Assembly: GCF_030055425.1 (NCBI RefSeq)
Contig: NZ_JASFYE010000003.1
Coordinates: forward strand, 65,350 to 129,349
DNA length: 64,000 nucleotides
Direction: 5' to 3'
DNA from: Methanothermobacter sp.
GTDB taxonomy: Archaea > Methanobacteriota > Methanobacteria > Methanobacteriales > Methanothermobacteraceae
Numbering within the stretch: position 1 is the stretch's first letter; every line of letters starts with the position of its first letter. Both the position numbers and the translations under genes were made by a program. Positions 30,026 to 38,225 of the stretch are shown here, piece after piece. The notes beneath the pieces were generated by a model. The model made no database searches. It was not told where the DNA came from and saw only the letters and a list, made by a program, of their open reading frames with translations.

Positions 30026-30322
30026 ATGATACGTATTGAAAGGACCTGCGCCTCCTTCAGGGCTACCGTGATCCATGAGGGCGGGGAGATAGGAATCATG
30101 GAGGGCATCTATCTGACACAGTGGTTCCTTAAAACAAGGTACCACTTTACAGGGACATTCATACGTTTCATGCCCTCTGATGAGAGGTTCAACAGGTCCG
30201 GTTTGACAGTTGACATCCATCTCCATGACCAGAATGTCATTGTAAAGGATGCGCTCATTGACTGGCTCAGTGACAGTGGAAGAGGGACCTTCAGGGCAAG
30301 GAGAATAGAGAGTGTTATTTAG
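30026..30322 (+). CDS. hypothetical protein with duplicated 3' end
   Basis: 98 residues, no family recognised. Start MIRIERTCASFRAT, mixed alpha-beta composition with many H, R and aromatic residues (HFTGTFIRFMPSDERFNRSG, then VDIHLHDQNVIVKD); no membrane segment or signal. No clear ribosome binding site, but a TATA-like sequence lies about 20 bases upstream, so the message could be leaderless. The last 29 bases, stop included, are repeated 58 bases downstream. Confidence 0.5.
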   Translation: MIRIERTCASFRATVIHEGGEIGIMEGIYLTQWFLKTRYHFTGTFIRFMPSDERFNRSGLTVDIHLHDQNVIVKDALIDWLSDSGRGTFRARRIESVI

Positions 30323-30380
30323 CATGTTCAGGTTGTTATCTGGTGTTTCTGGGGCGAGGAGAATAGAGAGTGTTGTTTAG
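30294..30380 (+). repeat. direct repeat copying the 3' end of the preceding gene
   Basis: 30294-30322 (last codons and TAG of the 98-residue gene) and 30352-30380 match at 27 of 29 bases around AGGAGAATAGAGAGTGTT, 58 bases apart. The second unit is non-coding. Confidence 0.85.
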
Positions 30381-30421
30381 TGTATGTGGAAAGGAAGAAA
30401 TGATGGTCTTAGGGTGTCTTC

Positions 30422-30832
30422 ATGGTTAGGGATGGATCGCGGGGAGAGAGGGACCTTGTGAAACTCCTCTGGGAAAAGGATTTTGCGGCCATGAGGGCAC
30501 CGGCATCTGGCGGGGCCACAAAGAAGCCCCTCCCTGATATCATTGCAGGGAACGGAGAGATATACCTTGCAATCGAGGTTAAGATGACATCCGGTGAGCG
30601 CATATACATTGATTCAGGGAAGATAAAGGGGCTTCTGGAGTTTTCAGAGATGTTCGGTGCAGAACCCTATATAGGGGTAAAATTCAGGTACCGGGACTGG
30701 ATCTTTCTTTCACCGGCTGACCTTGAGATGACACCATTGGAAAATTACAGGCTTGACCTTGATATTGCCCTTGAGAGGGGCAGGGACATACATGAGATCA
30801 CCGGCCGCGAAAGGCAGACCCGACTCAGATGA
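30422..30832 (+). CDS. hjc: Holliday junction resolvase Hjc
   Basis: 136 residues. Cuts four-way DNA junctions in recombination and fork repair. The PD-(D/E)xK nuclease site is complete: E9 in SRGERDL, D39 in LPDIIA, E52 and K54 in AIEVK. The basic [10 protein letters not shown] loop and [29 protein letters not shown] are typical of archaeal Hjc. It lies between two tRNA groups with its own start at ATG 30422; ribosome binding site is weak (TAGGGTG). Confidence 0.94.
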   Translation: MVRDGSRGERDLVKLLWEKDFAAMRAPASGGATKKPLPDIIAGNGEIYLAIEVKMTSGERIYIDSGKIKGLLEFSEMFGAEPYIGVKFRYRDWIFLSPADLEMTPLENYRLDLDIALERGRDIHEITGRERQTRLR

Positions 30833-30878
30833 GGGGACCGCAAACTTTAAATAATAATTCGGATATTAGTTACTCTAT

Positions 30879-30950
<72 letters not shown>

Positions 30951-30968
30951 TCAACATTTCTATCAAAT

Positions 30969-31110
<142 letters not shown>

Positions 31111-31136
31111 TCACTCCCTTTTTCTGAGGCGCTTTC

Positions 31137-31757
31137 ATGATACAGAAATTCGGTAATATAATAGCGATTGAAGGAACACTCTTTGATTCTAACATATACA
31201 TCCTTGGAGACACGGTGGTTGATACAGGGACCGGAATGAACCCTGATAACCTCATGAGGAAGATAAGGGGGGCCGGTGTTGAGCCTGGCAGCATAAAACA
31301 TATAGTGAACACCCACTGCCACTTTGACCATACCGGGGGAAACAGGCTCTTCGATGCAGATATAGCAATTCACAGCCTTGATGCAGAAGCACTCAGGGAT
31401 GGGGACGATGCAAAGACGGTTGCCTACATGTTCTCGGCATCCATGGAGCCAATGGAAGTGGCCGTTGAACTCGGGGATGGGGACTTCATAGGCGACTTTG
31501 AGGTTATCCACACACCCGGCCACACACCCGGATGCATATGTCTGTATGATGGCAGATCCCTCATCTCAGGGGACACGGTTTTTGCTGATGGGGGATTCGG
31601 TCGGGTTGATGTTGGCGGAGACATAAATGAACTCGCAGAATCCATTAAAAAACTCATGAAACTCGACATCGAGCACCTGTTCCCTGGCCACGGCCCATGG
31701 GTTGATAACGGTTCAAGGCATGTGGAACTGGCCGCGGCCTTCCTTGGAATCGGGTAA
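31137..31757 (+). CDS. metallo-beta-lactamase-fold hydrolase
   Basis: 206 residues. Binuclear zinc fold with THCHFDH at residues 59-65 (H60, H62, D64, H65), HTPGHTPGC further on, SGDTVF with the bridging aspartate, and a terminal FPGHGPW histidine. Glyoxalase II-like in length, but lacks the distinct glutathione-binding C-terminal domain, so glyoxalase function should not be assumed. Quorum-like lactonase, persulfide dioxygenase-like or RNA roles are open. It follows tRNA-Trp after 26 bases. Confidence 0.88.
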   Translation: MIQKFGNIIAIEGTLFDSNIYILGDTVVDTGTGMNPDNLMRKIRGAGVEPGSIKHIVNTHCHFDHTGGNRLFDADIAIHSLDAEALRDGDDAKTVAYMFSASMEPMEVAVELGDGDFIGDFEVIHTPGHTPGCICLYDGRSLISGDTVFADGGFGRVDVGGDINELAESIKKLMKLDIEHLFPGHGPWVDNGSRHVELAAAFLGIG

Positions 31758-31776
31758 AATGGTGTGGATCAGGGAT

Positions 31777-32278
31777 TCAGGGTAATGTTATTTCCATCTT
31801 CTGTATGTAAACGGCCTTTATACCCGGTAATTTCCTGTCCCTGAGTTCAGGTGTGATTTTATCCACTGCAGGATAGAAATACTCCCCGTAAACCCTCACA
31901 TGATCCCCGCTTTTCAGGGGACTTGCTGAACCATATTTAACAAGCACATAACCGGGTCCTGGGGATACACTGAGTACTATAAGGGTTACTGTTCTGTTGA
32001 TACTTTCAAATTCATATTTCCTGAATATTATTCCATCAACCCACACCCTTCGCTCCTTTAGAAAGAATGGGTTTCTCCTCCACGTCTGATAGGTTGAGCT
32101 GAGAGCAGGTGTTTCTGTATGATATAATGGCCGTCCCATTCAACGGCTCAGGATAATCTACACCTTCATCAAGGGGTGTCTGGGTGTCGTCTGAAATCCA
32201 GCCCTCAAGGTAGGTGCCAATCAGAATACCTGTGACCAGTCCGGTGATGAGGCCAGCCATGAAGTACCATTTAACCAT
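31777..32278 (-). pseudogene. membrane-anchored OB-like protein, frameshifted
   Basis: The first frame (ATG 32278 to TGA 32036) gives 80 residues: an N-terminal transmembrane helix (WYFMAGLITGLVTGILIG) and a linker ending in SQLNLSDVEEKPI. The second frame (to stop at 31777) continues with FLKERRVWVDGIIFRKYEFE and an OB-like body containing LKSGDHVRVYGEYFYPAVD. Alignment to the paralog at 15535 (CSLLDLS...GQRVWVEG...GDRIRVYGEYFYPAED) shows both parts belong to one protein, split by one base within CCCATTCTTTCTAAAGG near 32050-32066. Mutation, sequence error or programmed shift cannot be told apart. Confidence 0.72.
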
Positions 32279-32389
32279 AGTTCACCACGTATAATCACAA
32301 CTCTCCTTCGGGCTATAGCTTATAAGATCAGGTTGATCTTTGAGGGATTTATTCAGTAAAAGCAATGAAATTAAAAAGACTGAGGGTAT

Positions 32390-33040
32390 TTAGCCTGTGA
32401 ATTTCTTTGTAACCTCATTCACAGCCTCTGCCTTCACAAGTACGGATATCTTGGCTCCCCTCTCAAGAACCATGTCTGGCTGGGGTATGATGAGGTCCCC
32501 GTTACTGTATATGGCCACAATGATGTACTTTTCAGTTGGCGAAACATCCTTGACCTTTTTCCCAACAATTTTACTGCTCTTTATCTCCATATCAAGGATC
32601 TCGGCATCCCCATGCCCAAGGACGATGAGATCAGCCACCTTTGGCCTTGTTATCAGCTTCTCAAGGTAACCCGCAGCGGTCCTCTCAGGGCTTATAACGT
32701 GATCTATACCCACCTTCTTGAAGGCGTCCTCGTGGTCCGGGTTGCTGACCCTTGCTATGATCTTGGGTATGTTGTACTCCCTCACAAGTATACAGCTTAA
32801 GAGGTTGGCCTCATCATTTCCTGTGGCCGCAACAAAGACATCTGCATTGTTTATGTTGGCTTCCTCAAGGGTTTTTATGTCTGTGCCGTTACCGCAGATC
32901 ACAAGGGCGTCCAGTTCAACCGCAGCATTTGCACAGAGTGTTTCATCATTTTCTATGAGAGTTACATCATTTCCATCTGATATAAGGAGGTTTGCGAGTG
33001 TTAAACCAACTCTTCCTCCACCCATTATAACAACATACAT
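32390..33040 (-). CDS. trkA: potassium uptake regulator TrkA
   Basis: 216 residues. Cytoplasmic subunit that gates TrkH by binding nucleotide. RCK/Rossmann domain with [21 protein letters not shown] at residues 3-23 and the ribose-binding acid in LIEND near 29-33, then a TrkA-C domain (about 135-215, with [20 protein letters not shown]). ATG 33040 has AAAGGTG upstream; GTG 33046 is in frame. trkH lies upstream in the same direction, 117 bases away, so the pair forms a working K+ uptake system. Confidence 0.93.
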   Translation of the reverse strand: MYVVIMGGGRVGLTLANLLISDGNDVTLIENDETLCANAAVELDALVICGNGTDIKTLEEANINNADVFVAATGNDEANLLSCILVREYNIPKIIARVSNPDHEDAFKKVGIDHVISPERTAAGYLEKLITRPKVADLIVLGHGDAEILDMEIKSSKIVGKKVKDVSPTEKYIIVAIYSNGDLIIPQPDMVLERGAKISVLVKAEAVNEVTKKFTG

Positions 33041-33156
33041 ATCCACACCTTTCAGACTTCAGGCAGAATAAAGATAATCATTACTCGTGTTTACTTGTGT
33101 TAAACGCCATCATTAATAAGGTTTTTCAGTGAAGATCATGGGCATGTTCTCGGGTC

Positions 33157-34587
33157 TCAGCTAACCTTGAAGGCCTCCACAAAACCACGTATTAATACAA
33201 GAACAGGGATTATCTCGAGTCTTCCAAGCCACATGCTGATTATAAGGGCCATTTTCGGTATCAGGGGGAGATTGAAACTGGTTATCCCCATACTGAGCCC
33301 TACATTCCCCTGGGCAGAGGCCGCCTCAAAGAGGGAGTTGAGGGGGTCATATCCATAGGTTACAAGAACCGACCATGTGAAAAAGAGAAGGATAAAGTAA
33401 AGACTTATGTATGACCCTGCCTCCCTTATTTCAGCGTCACTCACAGACTTGCATGATATCTTTCTCGGTATAACCGAACCCTCAGGTGCCAGTATCCTCA
33501 TGATGTCCCAGTAGGCACCCTTAAGCACAGTTATGACACGGATTATCTTCACAGCCCCCGTGGTTGAACCTGCAGCCATACCCGTGAGCATGCATATTAT
33601 GAGAACTATCTTGAAGTATCCTGACCAGGCAACCATCTGACTGGTTGAACTTATACTTGAACCGGTGCAGCTGAGGGCCGATATCACATGGTAGATGGAT
33701 TCAATGGGGGCCACATCCCCAACGTAAACCGAAAGGACCGTGAAGAGGATTATAAATGCAAATGTTGCCTGCAGCTGTATATCCCTCAGAACATTTGAGA
33801 ATCTACCCTTTATTGCCTGGTAGTGTACAAGGAAGCTTGTCCCCCCAAGTATCATGAGGAACATGGTTACAAGGTAGACGGCATCGCTACGGTAGTAGCC
33901 GATGTTGAGGTTCTTTATGGACATTCCCCCGGTTGAGAGGTTCGTGAGGGTGTTGTTGATGGCATCAAAGAGGGGCATCCCTGTCAGCCCATAGAGAACG
34001 ATCCCGAGGACCGTGTAGGTGAGGTAGATCCACCAGATAGTCCTGACGGTGTTTGCTATGCTGGGTTTTATCCTTTCCTCCCTTGCCTCGGACTTGTATA
34101 AACGCGCAGCAGCCGTACCGGGCCTTATAAGGACACCTATAACAACTATAACAACACCAAGTCCACCAATCCACTGTTCAAGGCTTCTTAAGAATAGAAT
34201 TGATTTTGGGAGCGCTTCAACGTTGGAGAAAACTGTGAGTCCACTGCCTGTCCAGGCGGACATGTTCTCAAAGAAGGCATTTGCAAAATCGATGTTAAGG
34301 GCTGACATCATTATTAGGCTACCTATGAATCCAGCCCAGAGCCAGGCAAGACATGCAACCATCATACCATGTTTCAGGCGTATGGCGCATTCCTCAGGGG
34401 AATATCTCTTGAGCACAGTCCCAATGCTCAGGGAGATAATTGAGGGCACAATAAAACTTAAAAAATCGCTTTCACCGTAGATCAATGCAACAATTAGGGG
34501 TAATGCAACAACGAAGCCTATCCCCTGCATTATATTGCCAAGATACTTTCCAACGGTAAAAAGGTCCCTCTTTCCAACGTATCTCAT
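33157..34587 (-). CDS. trkH: potassium uptake transporter TrkH
   Basis: 476 residues, about ten membrane helices. Four pore loops with the selectivity glycines are visible: TGSGLTVF, LSTGGMS, SCTGSSISS and AQGNVGLS. The helix following IKPSIANTVRTIWWIYLTY and the break GMAAGSTTGAVKIIR (gating loop region) fit Trk/Ktr channels. I use ATG 34587; an upstream in-frame TTG at 34617 lies within an ATATTGAAAC element that may be promoter. Two palindromes lie 70-120 bases upstream. Confidence 0.93.
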   Translation of the reverse strand: MRYVGKRDLFTVGKYLGNIMQGIGFVVALPLIVALIYGESDFLSFIVPSIISLSIGTVLKRYSPEECAIRLKHGMMVACLAWLWAGFIGSLIMMSALNIDFANAFFENMSAWTGSGLTVFSNVEALPKSILFLRSLEQWIGGLGVVIVVIGVLIRPGTAAARLYKSEAREERIKPSIANTVRTIWWIYLTYTVLGIVLYGLTGMPLFDAINNTLTNLSTGGMSIKNLNIGYYRSDAVYLVTMFLMILGGTSFLVHYQAIKGRFSNVLRDIQLQATFAFIILFTVLSVYVGDVAPIESIYHVISALSCTGSSISSTSQMVAWSGYFKIVLIICMLTGMAAGSTTGAVKIIRVITVLKGAYWDIMRILAPEGSVIPRKISCKSVSDAEIREAGSYISLYFILLFFTWSVLVTYGYDPLNSLFEAASAQGNVGLSMGITSFNLPLIPKMALIISMWLGRLEIIPVLVLIRGFVEAFKVS

Positions 34588-34654
34588 GTTACCATATAAA
34601 GAATGGGGTTGTTTCAATATAAATTTTTAGAATAACAGATAAAGAAGTGGTAAT

Positions 34655-34739
34655 ACTCCAATTGGGGAGTAGGCAAAAAATAAAGTTCTTTGGGTAGATA
34701 TAATCTACTCCAGTTTATATAAAATTCAATCCAGTTTAT
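34655..34739 (-). promoter_or_regulatory. palindromes and direct repeat upstream of trkH
   Basis: ACTCC-N6-GGAGT (34655-34670) and GTAGAT-ATA-ATCTAC (34694-34708) are perfect inverted repeats; TCCAGTTTAT occurs at 34710-34719 and 34730-34739. TTTTATATAAAC near 34713-34724, read on the minus strand, is a good TATA box for trkH. This is a plausible operator set for K+ or osmotic control. Confidence 0.45.
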
Positions 34740-34957
34740 TCTACAACTTCAGCGAAAGCAAACTTGCGCCTGGTTGCACTTATCCTTATTTTAACTTCGT
34801 CTCCGACACCTGCACCAGGTACAAAAACAACAAAACCTTCAACACGGGCTATTCCATCGCCATCTCTGCCGAGGTCTTCAATTTTAACTTCATACTCCTC
34901 ACCAACATTGACTGGTGTGGAGTAGGTTTCCTTCCTGTAGTAGCTATCTCCAAACAA
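34736..34957 (-). CDS. TRAM-domain protein
   Basis: 73 residues, a stand-alone TRAM domain: [40 protein letters not shown], split in the middle by GFV, then [22 protein letters not shown] is a small beta barrel that binds RNA; single-domain TRAM proteins of methanogens act as cold-shock-like RNA chaperones in Methanolobus/Methanococcoides. The 18 residues before the domain are polar and tyrosine-rich. Own transcription unit, with a short spacer ahead of trkH. Confidence 0.9.
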   Translation of the reverse strand: MFGDSYYRKETYSTPVNVGEEYEVKIEDLGRDGDGIARVEGFVVFVPGAGVGDEVKIRISATRRKFAFAEVVE

Positions 34958-35117
34958 TTCATCACATCCTTAAGTAGGGACGCACAAAATCATATAATTA
35001 CTTCCAACCAGAAACAGTAAGAAACAATCAATGACCTCACAGCATCCCATACATAAACTTAAACATCATAGTATATAAATGTATGTAGGATCACTGTATC
35101 TTTTGCGGGTGGTTTGT

Positions 35118-35600
35118 TTGATAGGAATGGTGGCTGATTCGCATGATAACCTTGATTCAATAAGGAAGGCGGTCAATTTATTCAACAGGGAATCTGTGGA
35201 CCTTGTTATACATGCAGGGGATTTAATATCTCCATTCACTGCACAGGAATTTGGAAGGCTTGAGATGAGATTTGAGGCCATATTTGGAAACAATGATGGT
35301 GAAAGGGATGGGCTGCGTGCAGCGTACTCTGAAATCACAGAGCTATCTGAATTCAAGGAACTGGAATTTGACGGCCTGAAAATAGCTGTTATACATGGCC
35401 ATAACAGGCAGATCCTTGACTGTATTGCTGGATGTGGTAGATACGACCTTGTGGTAACCGGCCACACCCATGAAAAGAGCCTTGTGAGTGCAGAAACCAT
35501 AACGGTTAATCCGGGCGAACTCTGCGGTTACCTTTCAGGGGAGAGTACGCTGGCGCTCTTTGAGACAGACCGGCTTTCCTGTGAATTTGTAAGGCTTTGA
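35118..35600 (+). CDS. YfcE/MJ0936-type phosphodiesterase
   Basis: 160 residues. Calcineurin-like metallophosphoesterase with the ordered motifs DSHDN (about 8-12), HAGDLIS, GNNDGE, HGHNR and GHTH, ending in NPGE. MJ0936 and YfcE hydrolyse phosphodiesters in vitro; natural substrate unknown. A TATA box (TATATAAAT, 35072-35080) overlaps the upstream ATG 35079, so translation should begin after the transcript start; TTG 35118 with GGGTGGT upstream fits. The last 12 bases and stop are repeated 41 bases on. Confidence 0.88.
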   Translation: MIGMVADSHDNLDSIRKAVNLFNRESVDLVIHAGDLISPFTAQEFGRLEMRFEAIFGNNDGERDGLRAAYSEITELSEFKELEFDGLKIAVIHGHNRQILDCIAGCGRYDLVVTGHTHEKSLVSAETITVNPGELCGYLSGESTLALFETDRLSCEFVRL

Positions 35601-35644
35601 TTTGCTCTATTACACAGACAGGTTTTCTGGTAAGGCTTTGATTT
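35589..35644 (+). repeat. direct repeat copying the phosphodiesterase 3' end
   Basis: GTAAGGCTTTGATTT at 35589-35603 (last codons, TGA and three bases beyond) recurs without change at 35630-35644, just before the UPF0104 gene. Third case of a duplicated gene end in this window. Confidence 0.8.
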
Positions 35645-35665
35645 AAAAGGATATCGATGGTTTAA

Positions 35666-36682
35666 ATGAAACACAAAGGCGCAATTCTTATTGCAATAGG
35701 GGTACTGGCCCTTGCGGTTATGATATTCGTCATAGGGCCTGGAGAGATTGAGGAGGCCCTAAGAAGGGCAGACCCACTCTATGTAATCATGGCAGTTGCC
35801 CTTGAATTCATAATTCTCGGTCTCTTCACCGTGAGGTGGGCCATTACCACAGGGGCTGTTTCAATAAACATAAAAAAGAGGCACCTCTTTCCAATGTTAC
35901 TTGTGGGAATGGCCATAAACAACCTCACCCCGAGTGCAAGGGGCGGGGGAGAACCTGTAAGGGCATATATACTTGGAAAATACTCCAGGGCTTCAATGGA
36001 GGCTGCCTTTGCAACTGTAATAGCAGACAGGGGTCTTGACACATTTCCATTTATCTTCCTGGCCATACTCACCATAGTCGCAATAGTCCTCTACTTTGAA
36101 CTGTCACCATGGATAGTGGCCGCACTTATAGTTTCGGTTATAATAATAACCGCCGCCTTCCTCCTGGCCCTCTACATATCCATTGACAGGGAGTCCGGTG
36201 AGAGGATACTTGGGTGGGTACTTGGCATTGTAAGGAGGTTCTACAGAAAGAACTATGAAAAACTTGAAAAAAGATTAATGAATGCCCTCAGGGAATTTCA
36301 GAGTACCATGAGGATAATGCTGGCTGATAGGGGAGTGCTGATGTATGGGATACCACTTTCATTCCTCCTATGGATCCTTGAGATCATAAGGGTATACCTG
36401 GTATTTGAGGCATTTGGCACAAGCGTCTCACTTATTGTGATAGCAGAGGTCTTCATACTGGCAACACTCATTGGCATGATACCCCTACTTCCAGGGGGTC
36501 TTGGCGCCGTTGATGGGGTTATGATAGTCTTCTATTCGGCAACGGGGGTATCACCCTCTGTCAGCGCAGCTGTAACTGTGGTTGAGAGACTCATATCCTT
36601 CTGGATGATCTCAGCTATGGGTGTGGCATCTATACCCTACTTTGGGGCGTCTGTATCTGAGAAACTGATGGAGAAACTTTAG
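35666..36682 (+). CDS. UPF0104 / AglD-like membrane protein
   Basis: 338 residues, about eight membrane helices. It matches the lysylphosphatidylglycerol synthetase transmembrane region family (UPF0104), with the conserved NNLTPSARGGGEPVRAYILGKYSR near residues 85-108 and LPGGLGAVDGVM near 272-283, the latter the usual 'GGLG' motif. These proteins are thought to move lipids or lipid-linked glycans. No C-terminal synthetase domain is present. The 3' end is partly copied 66 bases downstream. Confidence 0.88.
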   Translation: MKHKGAILIAIGVLALAVMIFVIGPGEIEEALRRADPLYVIMAVALEFIILGLFTVRWAITTGAVSINIKKRHLFPMLLVGMAINNLTPSARGGGEPVRAYILGKYSRASMEAAFATVIADRGLDTFPFIFLAILTIVAIVLYFELSPWIVAALIVSVIIITAAFLLALYISIDRESGERILGWVLGIVRRFYRKNYEKLEKRLMNALREFQSTMRIMLADRGVLMYGIPLSFLLWILEIIRVYLVFEAFGTSVSLIVIAEVFILATLIGMIPLLPGGLGAVDGVMIVFYSATGVSPSVSAAVTVVERLISFWMISAMGVASIPYFGASVSEKLMEKL

Positions 36683-36736
36683 GGGGTCAGCATACTACTC
36701 CTTTGACCACTCTGGTAAGTATCTGGGAAACTGATG
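36653..36736 (+). repeat. degenerate copy of the UPF0104 gene 3' end
   Basis: GTATCTGAGAAACTGATG (36653-36670) recurs as GTATCTGGGAAACTGATG (36719-36736), 17 of 18 identical; the match weakly continues (AAACTTTAGG versus AAACTTCAGG) with a small gap. The first unit codes for the last residues of the protein. Confidence 0.7.
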
Positions 36737-36747
36737 AAAATAAAACT

Positions 36748-36785
36748 TCAGGATTATTGTGAAATCTCAGGATTATTGTGAAATC
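36748..36785 (+). repeat. perfect 19-base tandem duplication
   Basis: TCAGGATTATTGTGAAATC occurs twice head to tail (36748-36766 and 36767-36785), in the gap before the kinase gene. It directly adjoins the degenerate copy of the UPF0104 gene end. Confidence 0.85.
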
Positions 36786-36865
36786 TGGCACAACACTGGA
36801 AAAAGATTTATGGGCCAATAATCAGATTTATAGATTGACATCTGTAGCAGGTTAGGGGGATAATC

Positions 36866-37942
36866 ATGCTTGAAAGGGTTTTCTTAACCGATAAGTTACA
36901 TGACGAAAAAATGTATGAGAACCTTGTGGAGGAGATACGCTCATCACTGGATTACCTAAACCTCCTTCTGGAATCTTCTGAGCCCTGGATATTACAGGAC
37001 ATAAATGGTTTCATACTTGACCTGAGCAATTCCTTCGCTGATAAGCTGGGTTACGATCCTGATAGTCTTAGGGGAAGGTACCTTCCAACATTGAGGTCGA
37101 TTCCCCTCATTCAGAAGTCCAGGCTGAGGATAATACTCGACCGTCTGGCTGAGGAACCCCGCCCATGCACCACCATCATGGAGTTCATGGACGCGGATGG
37201 TCGGGATGTGCCACTTGAACTGAGTTTCAGGCCCCTTGAACTTTCAGGCCAGGATTTTATTCTTGTAACTGCAAGGGATGCTTCAGAAAAGCTTCATGAG
37301 GTGGCCAAGCTTCGGGGAGAGATAGCTGAACTGAAGAAGACAATAAATGGCCTCTACAGGCAGATAGACAGAAACCTTCAGCTTATTACAAGCATAGTTA
37401 ATCTTCAGTTCCCGTATATAAAGGACGGGGATGATTATGAACTCCTCAGGGATACCCAGAATCGTCTAAGGTCAATAAGGAAAGCTTATGAGAAGTTTAT
37501 CCATGAGGGTTCCTTTGAGTCAATAAACTTTGCAGGCTATGCCAGGAGCATTGTTTCAGGTATTTTAAGTACATACTCCCCTGAACCAGGAAATGTGAGA
37601 CTTGAGATGTACTTTGAGGATGCTGAAATGGGCCTTGACCTGGCGGTGCCCCTTGGAATGATACTCTCAGAGTTACTATCCAACAGCTTCAGACACGCCT
37701 TCCCCGAGGGACAGGATGGAAAGATAAGGGCTGTTTTCAGGAATAAGGATGACCACTACATGCTTGAGGTCAGGGACAATGGTTGCGGCTTCCCTGAGGA
37801 TGTGGACTTTGAAAATGCAGATTCACTGGGTCTGCAGCTTGTAAGGAGTTTACTGAACCAGATAGAGGCAAACGTTGATTACAGGCTCTCACCTGGAACA
37901 TGTTTCAGAATAAAGGTACTGAAGCCCGCTGATGGTGAATGA
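36866..37942 (+). CDS. PAS-domain histidine kinase-like protein lacking the phospho-histidine
   Basis: 358 residues, no membrane segment. A PAS domain (about 40-145: DINGFILDLSNSFADKLGYDPDSL) precedes a HisKA_2-type helix pair (about 150-215) and an HATPase domain (about 245-355) with N box ELLSNSFRHAF, G1 box DNGCGFPED and LGLQLVRSLL. In the family the H box reads HHRVKNNLQ; here the site is LYRQIDRNLQ, so the phosphoacceptor histidine is replaced. ATP binding looks intact. It might act as an unusual kinase, a phosphatase or a protein-interaction sensor. Confidence 0.82.
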   Translation: MLERVFLTDKLHDEKMYENLVEEIRSSLDYLNLLLESSEPWILQDINGFILDLSNSFADKLGYDPDSLRGRYLPTLRSIPLIQKSRLRIILDRLAEEPRPCTTIMEFMDADGRDVPLELSFRPLELSGQDFILVTARDASEKLHEVAKLRGEIAELKKTINGLYRQIDRNLQLITSIVNLQFPYIKDGDDYELLRDTQNRLRSIRKAYEKFIHEGSFESINFAGYARSIVSGILSTYSPEPGNVRLEMYFEDAEMGLDLAVPLGMILSELLSNSFRHAFPEGQDGKIRAVFRNKDDHYMLEVRDNGCGFPEDVDFENADSLGLQLVRSLLNQIEANVDYRLSPGTCFRIKVLKPADGE

Positions 37943-38040
37943 AGCACATCAGCTGGATTAAGCCTACCTGAGTACGATTCCAGCAATTCATTACTTTGAT
38001 CAGTTCAACTGATTTGTAAGGTTCCTACTAAAAATCACTT

Positions 38041-38114
38041 TTAATTCTGTAAAAGGTTTGCAGATTTAGAGTGCCCTTTTAGTACTCTTAATTCTGTAAA
38101 AGGTCTTGCAGATT
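38041..38114 (+). repeat. imperfect direct repeat upstream of ftr
   Basis: TTAATTCTGTAAAAGGT at 38041-38057 and 38088-38104, in both cases followed by TTGCAGATT (with one extra C in the second unit). Units are 47 bases apart in the 283-base gap between the kinase gene and ftr; the rest of the gap holds the ftr promoter and nothing else I recognise. Confidence 0.75.
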
Positions 38115-38182
38115 CATTTAAAGTGACAATGGAGTGTTGAGAAGTTTTGGAACGGGCCTTAATACTTAAACAAAAGTAGAAA

Positions 38183-38190
38183 AATATATT
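38183..38190 (+). promoter_or_regulatory. TATA box for ftr
   Basis: AATATATT with an A-rich BRE-like GTAGAAAA before it, 43 bases upstream of the ftr start. The implied leader is short and contains the AGGTGATAAT ribosome binding site at 38215-38224. Confidence 0.5.
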
Positions 38191-38225
38191 AGCACTTCTT
38201 CCACTAAATCAACTAGGTGATAATT

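Noticed and set aside
35079-35117. ATG 35079 as start of the phosphodiesterase gene
   Set aside because: It overlaps the TATA box, so it would lie upstream of the transcript start; TTG 35118 has a ribosome binding site and fits the family N-terminus.
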